A DNA stretch of 11,349 nucleotides, taken from NCBI GenBank assembly GCA_021736615.1, contig JAIPFN010000186.1:1-11349 (forward strand), read 5' to 3'. Numbering within the stretch: position 1 is the first letter of the stretch; every line of letters begins with the position of its first letter. A program made the position numbers and the translations under genes. Origin of the DNA: Phycisphaerae bacterium (lineage in GTDB: Bacteria > Planctomycetota > Phycisphaerae > Sedimentisphaerales > Anaerohalosphaeraceae). The notes beneath the pieces were generated by a model. That model worked only from the letters and a program-made list of their open reading frames with translations, searched no databases and was not told the DNA's origin. Positions 1-6,219 of this stretch are shown piece by piece.

Positions 1-1146
1 GTACCGGAATATCTTATACAAAAACGGTACCGAGTCCTTAAGCGGGATATATTCGCCGAATGGGACCAGGTGTATCTTGTCGAATCTTTTCGGGTCCTGT
101 TTGCCGTCCGGCCGGTACAGGTATGCCGAGTTAAATCTTTCGGTGATGATATATTTAGGAGGTTCCACCGTCGCCGCGTGCGATCCGAAAAATACGTATC
201 CGCGATCCTTTGCATGCTTTGAGATTATTTCGTCAAATCTTCCGCCGGGGTTATCCATCTTGAACTTGTCGAGAATCCTCGTAAAAGATTTATTCATCGT
301 AGCAAGGACGATGGTTTCCGGCCAGGCCACCAGTTCTGCGCCCGCGTCGAAGCATTTGTCGCTTTTGTCGATCAGGTCGTCAAGTATAAGCTCGCCATTG
401 TCGGCCAGTTCCTTGACATAAGACGGGATGTTGGGCTGAACAGAACCTAAAACCGGTCCTTCGCTAATGTGTTCAGCAGATTGACCGATACGATACTTGC
501 CGTATGTTATTACGCTAAGCAAAACAAAAACAGTAACAGAAACCTTAACCCCATTAATTACACTAAACCCATATCCCTGGCATCCCGCCCATATTGTTTT
601 GCGTGGAGGTGTAGATTGCCAGGCAAAAATAAGATCGCAAACAAGCCCGTTAACCATAGCGATAAGAAACGAAACTCCCGTAACCCCGAACAGGTCGGCA
701 AACTGTATAAGAGTGGTATTTGCGTACTGACTATGGCCAAGCAGCCGCCAGCTGAAACCGGCCATAAGCATTCCCTGCCACGCTTCTGCGCCTACAATAA
801 GAATCGGCAGGGCGATGAAAAGCGAGAACTTTCTCCTCCGAAAATAACGAACACAGATCGCCATTATCGGCCAGTACAGACCGAGATAAATGCAAAACCC
901 GATATAACCCGGAACAGTAACAAGAGCAAGCCACCAAATATTGCCAAGCCAGTAAGCAACAGCAACAAACCCGCTAACAAGGATCAAAGCAAAGCTCTTA
1001 GAATCCTCCCGGCAAGCAAGTACAAAAGGAACCAAAGCAACCCAAGCCAGAAAATGCAACTTATGCGGAACCTGTATAAAGGTAAGCATCAAAGCACTAG
1101 CGGTAAATAACAGTAAAGATGGAGTTATCTCTTTAATAGTTTTCAC
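1..1146 (-). CDS. lnt: Apolipoprotein N-acyltransferase, 3' end cut by window edge
   Basis: Lnt transfers an acyl chain from phospholipid to the free amino group of the lipid-modified Cys of apolipoproteins, the last step of lipoprotein maturation at the outer face of the inner membrane. The frame stays open from a GTG at 1146 to base 1 (382 codons; the family has about 500). The first ~220 residues are hydrophobic, with a typical Lnt N-terminus (LAWVALVPFVLA, about residues 33-44) and WRLLGHSQY in the middle. The nitrilase-like domain follows, with AWPE placing the catalytic Glu at 277 and KIHLVPFGEY placing the catalytic Lys at 357. The catalytic Cys would lie past the edge. An in-frame TAA lies just upstream of the GTG, and no ATG lies between. 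The Shine-Dalgarno is weak. It is 49 bp downstream of the SUKH gene on the same strand. The opposite strand carries a long Lys/Pro-rich open frame here that is a shadow. Confidence 0.93.
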   Translation of the reverse strand, partial: MKTIKEITPSLLLFTASALMLTFIQVPHKLHFLAWVALVPFVLACREDSKSFALILVSGFVAVAYWLGNIWWLALVTVPGYIGFCIYLGLYWPIMAICVRYFRRRKFSLFIALPILIVGAEAWQGMLMAGFSWRLLGHSQYANTTLIQFADLFGVTGVSFLIAMVNGLVCDLIFAWQSTPPRKTIWAGCQGYGFSVINGVKVSVTVFVLLSVITYGKYRIGQSAEHISEGPVLGSVQPNIPSYVKELADNGELILDDLIDKSDKCFDAGAELVAWPETIVLATMNKSFTRILDKFKMDNPGGRFDEIISKHAKDRGYVFFGSHAATVEPPKYIITERFNSAYLYRPDGKQDPKRFDKIHLVPFGEYIPLKDSVPFLYKIFRY

Positions 1147-1195
1147 AGTGTTTTTTCTGCCTAATTATAGGTTGATATTGCAATTTTGGTCTTTA

Positions 1196-1912
1196 TTATT
1201 CTACTACCCTGTATTTTTCCGGGTACCACTGTTCGTCTGGTTCACCCGAATAACATGCCGTAGCGCCCAGCTTTTTCATTAAGAATTCAGCTGGATCTTG
1301 AGCGGCAATGAACAATAATTCATCCACACTTTTTGCAAGGATCGGATCGTCATCTTCAACGTCTGCATAAGAGAAAGGTAGTTCGTGGTCAATGAAGATG
1401 ATGGGAGATTCCAAGCCATCTTTGGTGCGGTTGAAATCTATCGCAATGTAGTTACCAGATTGGATTTCTTCCCCAATTACCAAGATGTTACTTAACCATT
1501 GTCGGCAGATTTCTTTTTCTTTTTCATCTCCTTCGTCGAATACATAAGCATCCTCATCAAACATATCTTCAAGCCACTTAATAACCTCGTCATGGTGCTC
1601 TTTGACTTCATTAGAAGAATATAACCCAAAACCGCTGTTAATGCTTTCATCGAATATTTGTGTGAAAAATATTCCACCATTAGTAAATGAAAAGAACTTT
1701 AAATAACTGGGCGGTAACTCAAATTTAACCCACTTGAGGAAATCGTTTTTAATCAATTTTTGGAGTTTATCTGACTCACTTTTATCGGGAGGGAGTAATA
1801 ACAAGTGTTGGACTGCAATTTCAGAGTTCTTATTACATGCCCCTCTATTGCTGCAAGAGAAAACACCAGGTTTAGAGTAAAAGTCTTTAATGAAATCCCA
1901 ATAGTCGCTCAT
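1196..1912 (-). CDS. SMI1/KNR4 (SUKH superfamily) protein, possible immunity protein
   Basis: A 238-residue soluble protein with no signal peptide. The SUKH signature is visible as LPPSYLKFFSFTNGG at residues 66-80, where a Leu-Pro-x-x-Tyr helix leads into the Thr-Asn-Gly-Gly turn. The acidic C-terminal half (a DDD stretch, then SVDELLFIAAQDP) fits the end of the fold. Bacterial SUKH proteins are often immunity proteins against polymorphic or contact-dependent toxins, but many are orphans of unknown role, and no toxin gene is in the window. The gene is visibly more AT-rich than lnt and the methyltransferase beside it, which suggests transfer. A GGAG lies about 12 bp before the ATG in a long purine tract. 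It may be co-transcribed with its neighbours. Confidence 0.75.
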   Translation of the reverse strand: MSDYWDFIKDFYSKPGVFSCSNRGACNKNSEIAVQHLLLLPPDKSESDKLQKLIKNDFLKWVKFELPPSYLKFFSFTNGGIFFTQIFDESINSGFGLYSSNEVKEHHDEVIKWLEDMFDEDAYVFDEGDEKEKEICRQWLSNILVIGEEIQSGNYIAIDFNRTKDGLESPIIFIDHELPFSYADVEDDDPILAKSVDELLFIAAQDPAEFLMKKLGATACYSGEPDEQWYPEKYRVVE

Positions 1913-1980
1913 GCTTTCTCTTTCTCCTTTTTTATCTTTTGTTTTCCTTTATGTTCTTCATTTTTCTTCAAGCACTTCAT
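1909..1980 (-). CDS. Possible 23-codon Lys-rich leader ORF before the SUKH gene
   Basis: Reading toward the SUKH gene, an ATG at 1980 opens a 23-codon frame, about half Lys, whose TGA stop overlaps the SUKH start as ATGA. Such an overlap can couple translation. The frame lies in a polypurine tract in which Lys and Glu codons arise by chance, it has no clear Shine-Dalgarno, and it resembles no known family. It may be only the purine-rich leader of the SUKH mRNA. Confidence 0.18.
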   Translation of the reverse strand: MKCLKKNEEHKGKQKIKKEKEKA

Positions 1981-2006
1981 GGTAAAAACACGCCCAAAAT
2001 CCGCAG

Positions 2007-2993
2007 CTAATTTTTACTTTTTGCCTTCTGATCGTAAGCAGTAAATTCCAGCAGTGCCGCGGCAATATCCTTCTGGTCATAAGTCTTATCGTTGCTCATC
2101 CTCAATCCGAATTGCTGGGTAAACAAACCGAGCAGTTTTTTGCTGGCGTTGATCTCTTTTACCGGTATCGCCATGTCGATAAACAGGCGCTTTATCTCGA
2201 GAGTCTCCCTTGCATTGAATATATCGGAAGAACTGTCCTTTTTTCTTATCTGATTTTTCAGATTTCTCAGCCTGGTCCGTGTATTATCAACATAGTTTTC
2301 CGAGATGTCGATGCCGCAGTACTTTCTGTCCAACTGCAACGCAGCCGACGCTGTCGTCCCGGAACCGTTAAACGGGTCGAGTATCAGGTCGCCGGGGTTT
2401 GAGCTTACCGAGATAATCCTTGTTAAGAGGCTTTCGGGCATCTGGCAGGGGTGCCACTTCTGGCGTTCGCTGAATGTCCCGCAGACCCGCGAATATGTGT
2501 TCCACACGTCATCGGGCATTTTGCCTTCAGGGTTAGAACGCTTGTCGTTATATATCAGCTGTCTGTCGGACGGCACGCGGACGGCATGGTCGTTAAACGT
2601 ATAATTGTCCTTGTCCTTGACGAAATAGAAGATATGCGTATGTGCACGGGCGAACTTCGTCTTTGTCTGCTGGCCGAAAGTATAGTGCCAGATGATCCAG
2701 TTGCGAAGCTCCATCCCAAGTTCTTCGCCGATAAGCCGAATATGTGCCGCATAATCGTCGCCGATGGCGATATAGAACGAGCCGTTGGGTTTGAGAGCAT
2801 TAACGCACGCTTCCATCCAGTCCCTCGTCCAGGCGACAAAGTTCTTGCTCTCAAGCTTATCTTTGTACTTATCGTAGTTGTAACCGATATTAAAAGGGGG
2901 GTCGGCAAAAACCAGGTCGATAAAAGGCTCTTCAACCGAGCCAAGAAGCTCGATACAATCTCCGCAAATAATTTTATCAGTGAATTTAAGCAT
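2007..2993 (-). CDS. DNA methyltransferase, beta-class (N6-adenine or N4-cytosine)
   Basis: Transfers a methyl group from S-adenosylmethionine to an exocyclic amine of a DNA base. Catalytic motif IV, DPPF, is at residues 31-34, and the AdoMet-binding motif I, DPFNGSGTT, is at 206-214. The order IV before I marks the beta class, the group containing M.HinfI and CcrM. Other family marks are GDCIELL near the N-terminus, the WHYTFGQQ and AHTHIFYF segments, and HPCQMPESLL ahead of motif I. The C-terminal ~80 residues are probably part of target recognition; specificity cannot be read from sequence. I chose the ATG at 2993; an in-frame TTG at 3008 would add five residues, and neither has a good Shine-Dalgarno. 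No restriction endonuclease is adjacent, so it is an orphan within this window. Confidence 0.9.
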   Translation of the reverse strand: MLKFTDKIICGDCIELLGSVEEPFIDLVFADPPFNIGYNYDKYKDKLESKNFVAWTRDWMEACVNALKPNGSFYIAIGDDYAAHIRLIGEELGMELRNWIIWHYTFGQQTKTKFARAHTHIFYFVKDKDNYTFNDHAVRVPSDRQLIYNDKRSNPEGKMPDDVWNTYSRVCGTFSERQKWHPCQMPESLLTRIISVSSNPGDLILDPFNGSGTTASAALQLDRKYCGIDISENYVDNTRTRLRNLKNQIRKKDSSSDIFNARETLEIKRLFIDMAIPVKEINASKKLLGLFTQQFGLRMSNDKTYDQKDIAAALLEFTAYDQKAKSKN

Positions 2994-3050
2994 CCAGAGA
3001 TAATACAAAGAAAACAGGGAATTGCAAGCGTCAAAACAGAGATTAATTAC

Positions 3051-3078
3051 TTGCGATTTCGGGCTTTTTCGTTATTAT
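3051..3078 (+). promoter_or_regulatory. Candidate sigma70-type promoter for the membrane protein gene
   Basis: TTGCGA (3051-3056) and TATTAT (3073-3078) are separated by 16 bp, matching the -35 and -10 consensus at 4 and 5 of 6 positions. It lies about 60 bp ahead of the ATG at 3138, in the divergent gap with the methyltransferase gene. Prediction only. Confidence 0.35.
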
Positions 3079-3137
3079 TGGGTTTTCACATACGGTAAGT
3101 GTCATTTGTTCAGAAACCTATACTTTGGAGATGTAGG

Positions 3138-3755
3138 ATGAGCAAGTTTAGTATTAAAAATATTGCTGGCATGCTGGTGTCTCTTTTGGGAATTGTTTCA
3201 ATAATAGTTTTTTTCGTGCTATTAAAAACCCTTTCCACTGTGAAAGGTGCCGGCTGGGAAATCATGGGTATAGTCGTCTTTGCGATACTGATAGCGATAG
3301 TCTGCAACGCAATTTCGCTGGGATATCTCATTGGTATTATTATTGCTAAAAGGGAAAAAAAGACTGGTCGGAGAACCCCGCTTTTCTACGAAGTGCTGTT
3401 TTTCTATTTGTTCCTGCTGTTTCTTTATTATCGGGGATATACCATCTTATTGCTTTTGTACGCTTGCCCGCTTGCTGTCATTGCCGCTTTTGTATGCAAT
3501 TACTACATCAAGTCGCTTGCCCGGGCAATCGTAATTTCAACTTTGCTGCCGGCTTTGATCCTGGCTATTGGGTTTGTAGTTGTTGAAATTGTCTGGTATG
3601 CATTAGTGCAGCAATCTTCGCCTCTGGCAAAAGAAACCGAAATGATCTTTGCGGCAATTCCTTTCTCTTTTCCATACTGTTTTGTGATGAACAATGTGTT
3701 TTCTCTATGGAAAAGAAGGGACGCTAAAGCGGCATTGGCCAATAAAGACCAATGA
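3138..3755 (+). CDS. Unknown polytopic inner-membrane protein
   Basis: A 205-residue protein I do not recognise. It is mostly hydrophobic, with about five or six membrane segments near residues 9-30, 42-68, 83-97, 101-120, 126-152 and 165-183. A basic loop lies near 70-79 (AKREKKTGRR) and the C-terminal tail is positively charged, so both are probably cytoplasmic. No catalytic or transporter motif stands out. The ATG at 3138 is preferred over a GTG at 3099 because GGAG lies 7 bp upstream of it and the extra 13 residues carry no hydrophobic pattern. It stands alone on the plus strand, divergent from the methyltransferase and convergent with the lipoprotein gene, with only 7 bp between the two stop codons. 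Confidence 0.75.
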   Translation: MSKFSIKNIAGMLVSLLGIVSIIVFFVLLKTLSTVKGAGWEIMGIVVFAILIAIVCNAISLGYLIGIIIAKREKKTGRRTPLFYEVLFFYLFLLFLYYRGYTILLLLYACPLAVIAAFVCNYYIKSLARAIVISTLLPALILAIGFVVVEIVWYALVQQSSPLAKETEMIFAAIPFSFPYCFVMNNVFSLWKRRDAKAALANKDQ

Positions 3756-3768
3756 AGGACGCTCATTG
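3750..3768. terminator. Inverted repeat spanning two convergent stop codons
   Basis: CAATGA (3750-3755) and TCATTG (3763-3768) form a perfect 6-bp inverted repeat around a 7-nt loop. Each arm contains the Gln codon and TGA stop of one of the two converging genes. There is no clear T-run, so a role as a bidirectional terminator is weakly supported. Confidence 0.25.
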
Positions 3769-4368
3769 TCGCTTAACAACCTTTTGTTCCGTGAATACCT
3801 TCCCCGTCAGATAGTCCGTAAATTTTACCTTGATGGTCAGCTCTTTTTGTTTGTCGTCGAGTTTGCTTGCGACATTGTATGAGAGTCTGTAGTAATCGGT
3901 CATCATCATCCCCATCCAAAGTAGCTTAAGCTCCTTCGCCCCGACGTTCCATTCGCCCAGAAGTGCCTCTTCGCCTTTTTTTGACAGGTCCCATAGCTGC
4001 AGGTTAACATCGCCTGCCGTCTTGATCACATCGCCGGCATCGTCATAAGTCTTGATATATGTGATGAGAGTTTCTTCCTTACCGTCGTCGTCTTTGTCGA
4101 AGAAACCGCTTCGATTGTCGATAGCAATTCGTTCGAGGTTAGCCAGCAGTTCGATACGGATTTCGCTTTTGAGATTGGCTAGGTTGGTGAACTGCTCTTT
4201 AAGCTGCTTGTTTTGCAGTTGGAGGTCTTCGACCGTTTTTTTAAGGTAGGCCCGCTCGTCTTCGAGTTGACTGATCTTTGTCCAGGTGCTATCCTTCTGC
4301 GGCTGCTGGCAGCCTGCCGTAACCAGCAGTACCGCCCCAATGATAATTGCTAATAATCTATTATTCAT
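3763..4368 (-). CDS. Putative lipoprotein with N-terminal coiled coil
   Basis: A 201-residue protein from the ATG at 4368, which has AAGGT 5-6 bp upstream; an upstream start at 4413 would bury the signal sequence. A short basic N-terminus and hydrophobic stretch (residues 5-17) lead to VTAGC, giving a likely lipidated Cys20, although Thr rather than Leu at -3 makes the lipobox non-ideal. Residues about 28-78 are charged and heptad-like, consistent with a coiled coil. An Asp-rich segment follows (DKDDDG, near residues 89-94), then a probable beta-rich domain (GDVNLQLWDLS near residue 120). The arrangement resembles uncharacterised lipoproteins I associate with planctomycetes, but I cannot name a function. 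It is downstream of the clpP pair on the same strand, beyond the clpP terminator-like element, so it is probably a separate transcript. Confidence 0.75.
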   Translation of the reverse strand: MNNRLLAIIIGAVLLVTAGCQQPQKDSTWTKISQLEDERAYLKKTVEDLQLQNKQLKEQFTNLANLKSEIRIELLANLERIAIDNRSGFFDKDDDGKEETLITYIKTYDDAGDVIKTAGDVNLQLWDLSKKGEEALLGEWNVGAKELKLLWMGMMMTDYYRLSYNVASKLDDKQKELTIKVKFTDYLTGKVFTEQKVVKRQ

Positions 4369-4403
4369 GTCAACCTTCCATGTCCGACACAATAATGTGC
4401 ATG

Positions 4404-4430
4404 GCACTGTCAAGTCAGTTTTGTCAGTGC
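4404..4430. promoter_or_regulatory. Inverted repeat upstream of the lipoprotein gene
   Basis: GCACTG (4404-4409) and CAGTGC (4425-4430) are perfect inverted arms centred about 50 bp before the lipoprotein ATG. A consensus TTGACA reading toward the gene lies at 4413-4408, without a convincing -10. It could be an operator; no regulator is identified. Confidence 0.22.
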
Positions 4431-4440
4431 AGTCTTCTAA

Positions 4441-4466
4441 AGTTTAAAAGATTCCGCCGCAGGCGG
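4441..4466 (-). terminator. Hairpin downstream of clpP copy 1
   Basis: Reading with the gene, CCGCC-TGC-GGCGG (4466-4454) forms a 5-bp GC stem with a 3-nt loop, followed by AATCTTTTAAAC. The T-run is short and interrupted, so termination efficiency is uncertain. The same hairpin with one loop change follows clpP copy 2. Confidence 0.45.
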
Positions 4467-4470
4467 CTCA

Positions 4471-4512
4471 AAAAGCTAATTGCTAATCGCTAATCGCTAA
4501 TCGCTAATCGCT
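4471..4512 (-). repeat. Six-unit 7-bp tandem array after clpP copy 1
   Basis: Reading with clpP, four AGCGATT units are followed by AGCAATT and AGCTTTT, immediately before the CCGCC hairpin. The array begins three bases after the TGA stop. Short heptamer arrays of this type are known from several bacterial groups, including cyanobacteria; the units here match those after clpP copy 2 at AGC and the final TT. Confidence 0.85.
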
Positions 4513-4515
4513 ATT

Positions 4516-5127
4516 TCAGTCTGATTCCGGTGTTTTTTGCATAATGCTGTCAGCTAGTCCGTATTTTACTGCTTCTTCGGCTTCGAGCCACAGGTTTCTG
4601 TCGCAGTCTTTTTCGATCTGTTCGGGAGTTTTGCCGCTGTGTTTTGAAAGTATCGCGTAGAGTCTTTCTCTTAATCGCAGAATTTCCCTGGCTTCTATGT
4701 CCAGGTCCGTCGCCGTTCCCTGCATTACACCGGAGATAAGCGGCTGATGAAGAAGAACCCTGCTGTTCGGAAGTATGTAGCGTTTATTTTCGCTTCCGCC
4801 TGCAAAGAGCACTGCACCCATGCTCGCGGCCTGCCCGACGCAATATGTCGCAACATCGCAGCGGAGGTGTTTCATCGTGTCATAGATCGCAAGCCCGGCC
4901 GTAACCGATCCGCCCGGTGAGTTGATATAAAAATGAATGTCGCTTTTGCTGTCTTCGTTGCTTAGAAACAGCAGCTGGGCGATCAGCAGGTTAGCGGTTG
5001 AATCGTCGACGCCGCCGCCCAGAAAGATAATACGGTCTTTAAGAAGACGTGAAAAGATGTCATAAGCGCGTTCGCCGCGTCCGCTTTTTTCAATGACTAT
5101 AGGCACCAGGCTCTGGTTAACTTCCAT
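4516..5127 (-). CDS. clpP: ATP-dependent Clp protease proteolytic subunit (copy 1)
   Basis: ClpP forms the barrel-shaped serine protease that degrades proteins unfolded by ClpX, ClpA or ClpC. The 203-residue protein is full length. The catalytic triad is Ser102 (GQAASMGA), His127 (LLHQP) and Asp176 (DCDRN), with spacings of 25 and 49 that equal those of the E. coli enzyme (97/122/171). The oxyanion-hole motif NSPGGSV is at residues 69-75, and the substrate helix motif EILRLRERL is near 148-156. TAGGAG lies 11 bp before the ATG. It follows clpP copy 2 on the same strand after 84 bp, so the two are probably expressed together or in tandem. No clpX or trigger-factor gene is in the window. Confidence 0.97.
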   Translation of the reverse strand: MEVNQSLVPIVIEKSGRGERAYDIFSRLLKDRIIFLGGGVDDSTANLLIAQLLFLSNEDSKSDIHFYINSPGGSVTAGLAIYDTMKHLRCDVATYCVGQAASMGAVLFAGGSENKRYILPNSRVLLHQPLISGVMQGTATDLDIEAREILRLRERLYAILSKHSGKTPEQIEKDCDRNLWLEAEEAVKYGLADSIMQKTPESD

Positions 5128-5168
5128 ATTACTAAAAACTCCTAAGTATGATTTATATTATAATAGTT

Positions 5169-5181
5169 CCGCCGAAGGCGG
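5169..5181 (-). terminator. Hairpin between the two clpP genes
   Basis: Reading with the genes, CCGCC-TTC-GGCGG is a 5-bp GC stem followed by AACTATTATAAT, with no true T-run. It matches the hairpin after clpP copy 1 except in one loop base. It may attenuate transcription or protect an mRNA end. Confidence 0.35.
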
Positions 5182-5185
5182 CTAA

Positions 5186-5213
5186 AAAAGCTAATAGCTA
5201 AAGGCTAATAGCT
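5186..5213 (-). repeat. Four-unit 7-bp tandem array overlapping the clpP copy 2 stop
   Basis: Reading with the gene, the units are AGCTATT, AGCCTTT, AGCTATT and AGCTTTT, then the CCGCC hairpin. The TAG stop of clpP copy 2 (5212-5214) shares two bases with the first unit, so the array starts exactly at the coding end. Same unit pattern as after clpP copy 1, with fewer and more divergent units. Confidence 0.8.
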
Positions 5214-5850
5214 ATTTATCCTTTTTCTTTGCGTTTTCCGGTTCTTCCTTGAGCACTTCGTCGATCAGGCCGTATTTAAGAGCTTCTTCGGCGGTCATAT
5301 ATTTGTCACGCTCGGTTTCTTCGGCGATCTGTTCCGGGGTTAGACCCGTGTGCTTTGAGAGGATTTCGTTAAGCATTTTTTTTGCTTTCAGGATCTCTTC
5401 GGCTTGTATCTTGATGTCGGAGGCCTGTCCGGTGACTCCGCCCCATGGCTGATGGAGCATGATCTTTGCGTGCGGCAGTGAGTGGCGTTTGCCTTCGGTG
5501 CCAGATGCCAGAATGATCGCCGCACCGGACTGTGCCTTGCCGATGCAGTATGTCGACACTGACGAGTTGATAAACCGCATCGTGTCATAGATCGCCATCG
5601 TATCGTCGACACTGCCGCCGGGCGAGTTGATGTAGAGGCTGATGTCGACGCCTCTTTTGAGGTTATCGAGGTACAGAAGTTTCATGATAACTTCTGTCGC
5701 CATTCGGTAGGAAATTTCGCCGATCATAAAGATGATACGGTTTTCCAGGAGCATATCATCGATCGTCATCTCACGGGTACGCTGATAATTCGCTTGGACC
5801 CGAGGTTCAATATTTGTGCTATCTACAACACCAGGAGGACTAAAAAACAT
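5212..5850 (-). CDS. clpP: ATP-dependent Clp protease proteolytic subunit (copy 2)
   Basis: A second full ClpP, 212 residues and clearly divergent from copy 1. The triad is Ser108 (GKAQSGAA), His133 (MLHQPWGG) and Asp182 (ETERDK), again spaced 25 and 49. NSPGGSV is at residues 75-81. Around the nucleophile it has A-Q-S-G-A where copy 1 has the more common A-A-S-M-G-A, and its N-terminus is longer (about 30 residues before the fold) with a Lys-rich C-terminal tail. Organisms with two such subunits often build a two-ring complex with one ring of each; that is inferred here. AAGGA lies 7-8 bp before the ATG. It is the first gene of the minus-strand group and diverges from the sulfatase gene. Confidence 0.96.
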   Translation of the reverse strand: MFFSPPGVVDSTNIEPRVQANYQRTREMTIDDMLLENRIIFMIGEISYRMATEVIMKLLYLDNLKRGVDISLYINSPGGSVDDTMAIYDTMRFINSSVSTYCIGKAQSGAAIILASGTEGKRHSLPHAKIMLHQPWGGVTGQASDIKIQAEEILKAKKMLNEILSKHTGLTPEQIAEETERDKYMTAEEALKYGLIDEVLKEEPENAKKKDK

Positions 5851-5910
5851 CTGAATTCCTTTATAAAATCAATTTTAGTAGTGAAAAGTGCCAAAAAATC
5901 CATCTTGTAC

Positions 5911-5939
5911 AGGCTAATATCCCAAATACCAGCCGTCAA
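5911..5939 (-). promoter_or_regulatory. Weak candidate promoter for clpP copy 2
   Basis: Reading toward clpP, TTGACG (5939-5934) and TAGCCT (5916-5911) are 17 bp apart, about 60 bp before the ATG. The -35 matches 5 of 6 but the -10 only about 3 of 6. Confidence 0.22.
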
Positions 5940-6012
5940 CAAAAATATATCGGACAAATCTCCCCCTGACTTTCCTTTTTTAAGCAAACCGCCACAATCT
6001 CGCTATAAATCG

Positions 6013-6037
6013 TGCTGTTGGCTTCCAGCCGACAGCA
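6013..6037. other. 10-bp stem-loop in the divergent intergenic region
   Basis: TGCTGTTGGC (6013-6022) pairs with GCCGACAGCA (6028-6037) around the loop TTCCA, with a single G-T pair. No T-run follows on either strand, so it is more likely a leader structure or old terminator than an active terminator. Confidence 0.4.
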
Positions 6038-6076
6038 AATAATCTCCCTCATAATAATCTGTTTACAGCATATTTG

Positions 6077-6105
6077 TTGATTATTTGATGAAATGTGAGT
6101 AAAAT
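6077..6105 (+). promoter_or_regulatory. Candidate sigma70-type promoter for sulfatase
   Basis: TTGATT (6077-6082), a 17-bp spacer and TAAAAT (6100-6105) match the -35/-10 consensus at 4 and 5 of 6 positions. This predicts a start near 6112 and a leader of about 108 nt ahead of the ATG at 6220, long enough to hold the CTGAAATT repeats. Confidence 0.45.
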
Positions 6106-6120
6106 AGAGGTGAATAAGCC

Positions 6121-6190
6121 CTGAAATTCCTGGATTATACCCAAAATTCTTGCATTAATCTGAAATTCAGTTGCGTCTGAGACTGAAATT
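6121..6190 (+). promoter_or_regulatory. Three CTGAAATT repeats in the sulfatase leader
   Basis: Identical octamers lie at 6121-6128, 6160-6167 and 6183-6190. The middle one extends into a dyad, CTGAA-A-TTCAG (6160-6170). They sit between the predicted promoter and the start codon, where a repressor or RNA-level control could act. Spacing is irregular (39 and 23 bp). Confidence 0.3.
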
Positions 6191-6219
6191 ATTCTGCTAT
6201 GATATTAGGAAGGGATCGA

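Larger units (their letters stand above)
5851..6219. other. Divergent promoter region between clpP copy 2 and sulfatase
   Basis: No convincing gene on either strand. It contains a possible clpP promoter, a 10-bp stem-loop at 6013-6037, a good plus-strand promoter at 6077-6105, and three CTGAAATT copies in the sulfatase leader. No CIRCE element was seen, and I did not recognise a sigma32-type heat-shock promoter. A few short open frames occur without start signals or family likeness. Confidence 0.6.

Noticed and set aside
469..1110. 213-codon plus-strand open frame rich in Lys, Pro and Asn
   Set aside because: It lies antisense to lnt, whose frame shows clear family motifs; the composition is that of a reverse-strand shadow of a membrane protein gene, with no start signal.
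2451..3098. 215-codon plus-strand open frame opposite the methyltransferase
   Set aside because: Shadow of the methyltransferase gene, in which motifs IV and I are clear; no homology pattern on this strand.
4471..4512. CRISPR-like array
   Set aside because: Units are contiguous 7-mers with no spacers, so it is a simple tandem repeat.
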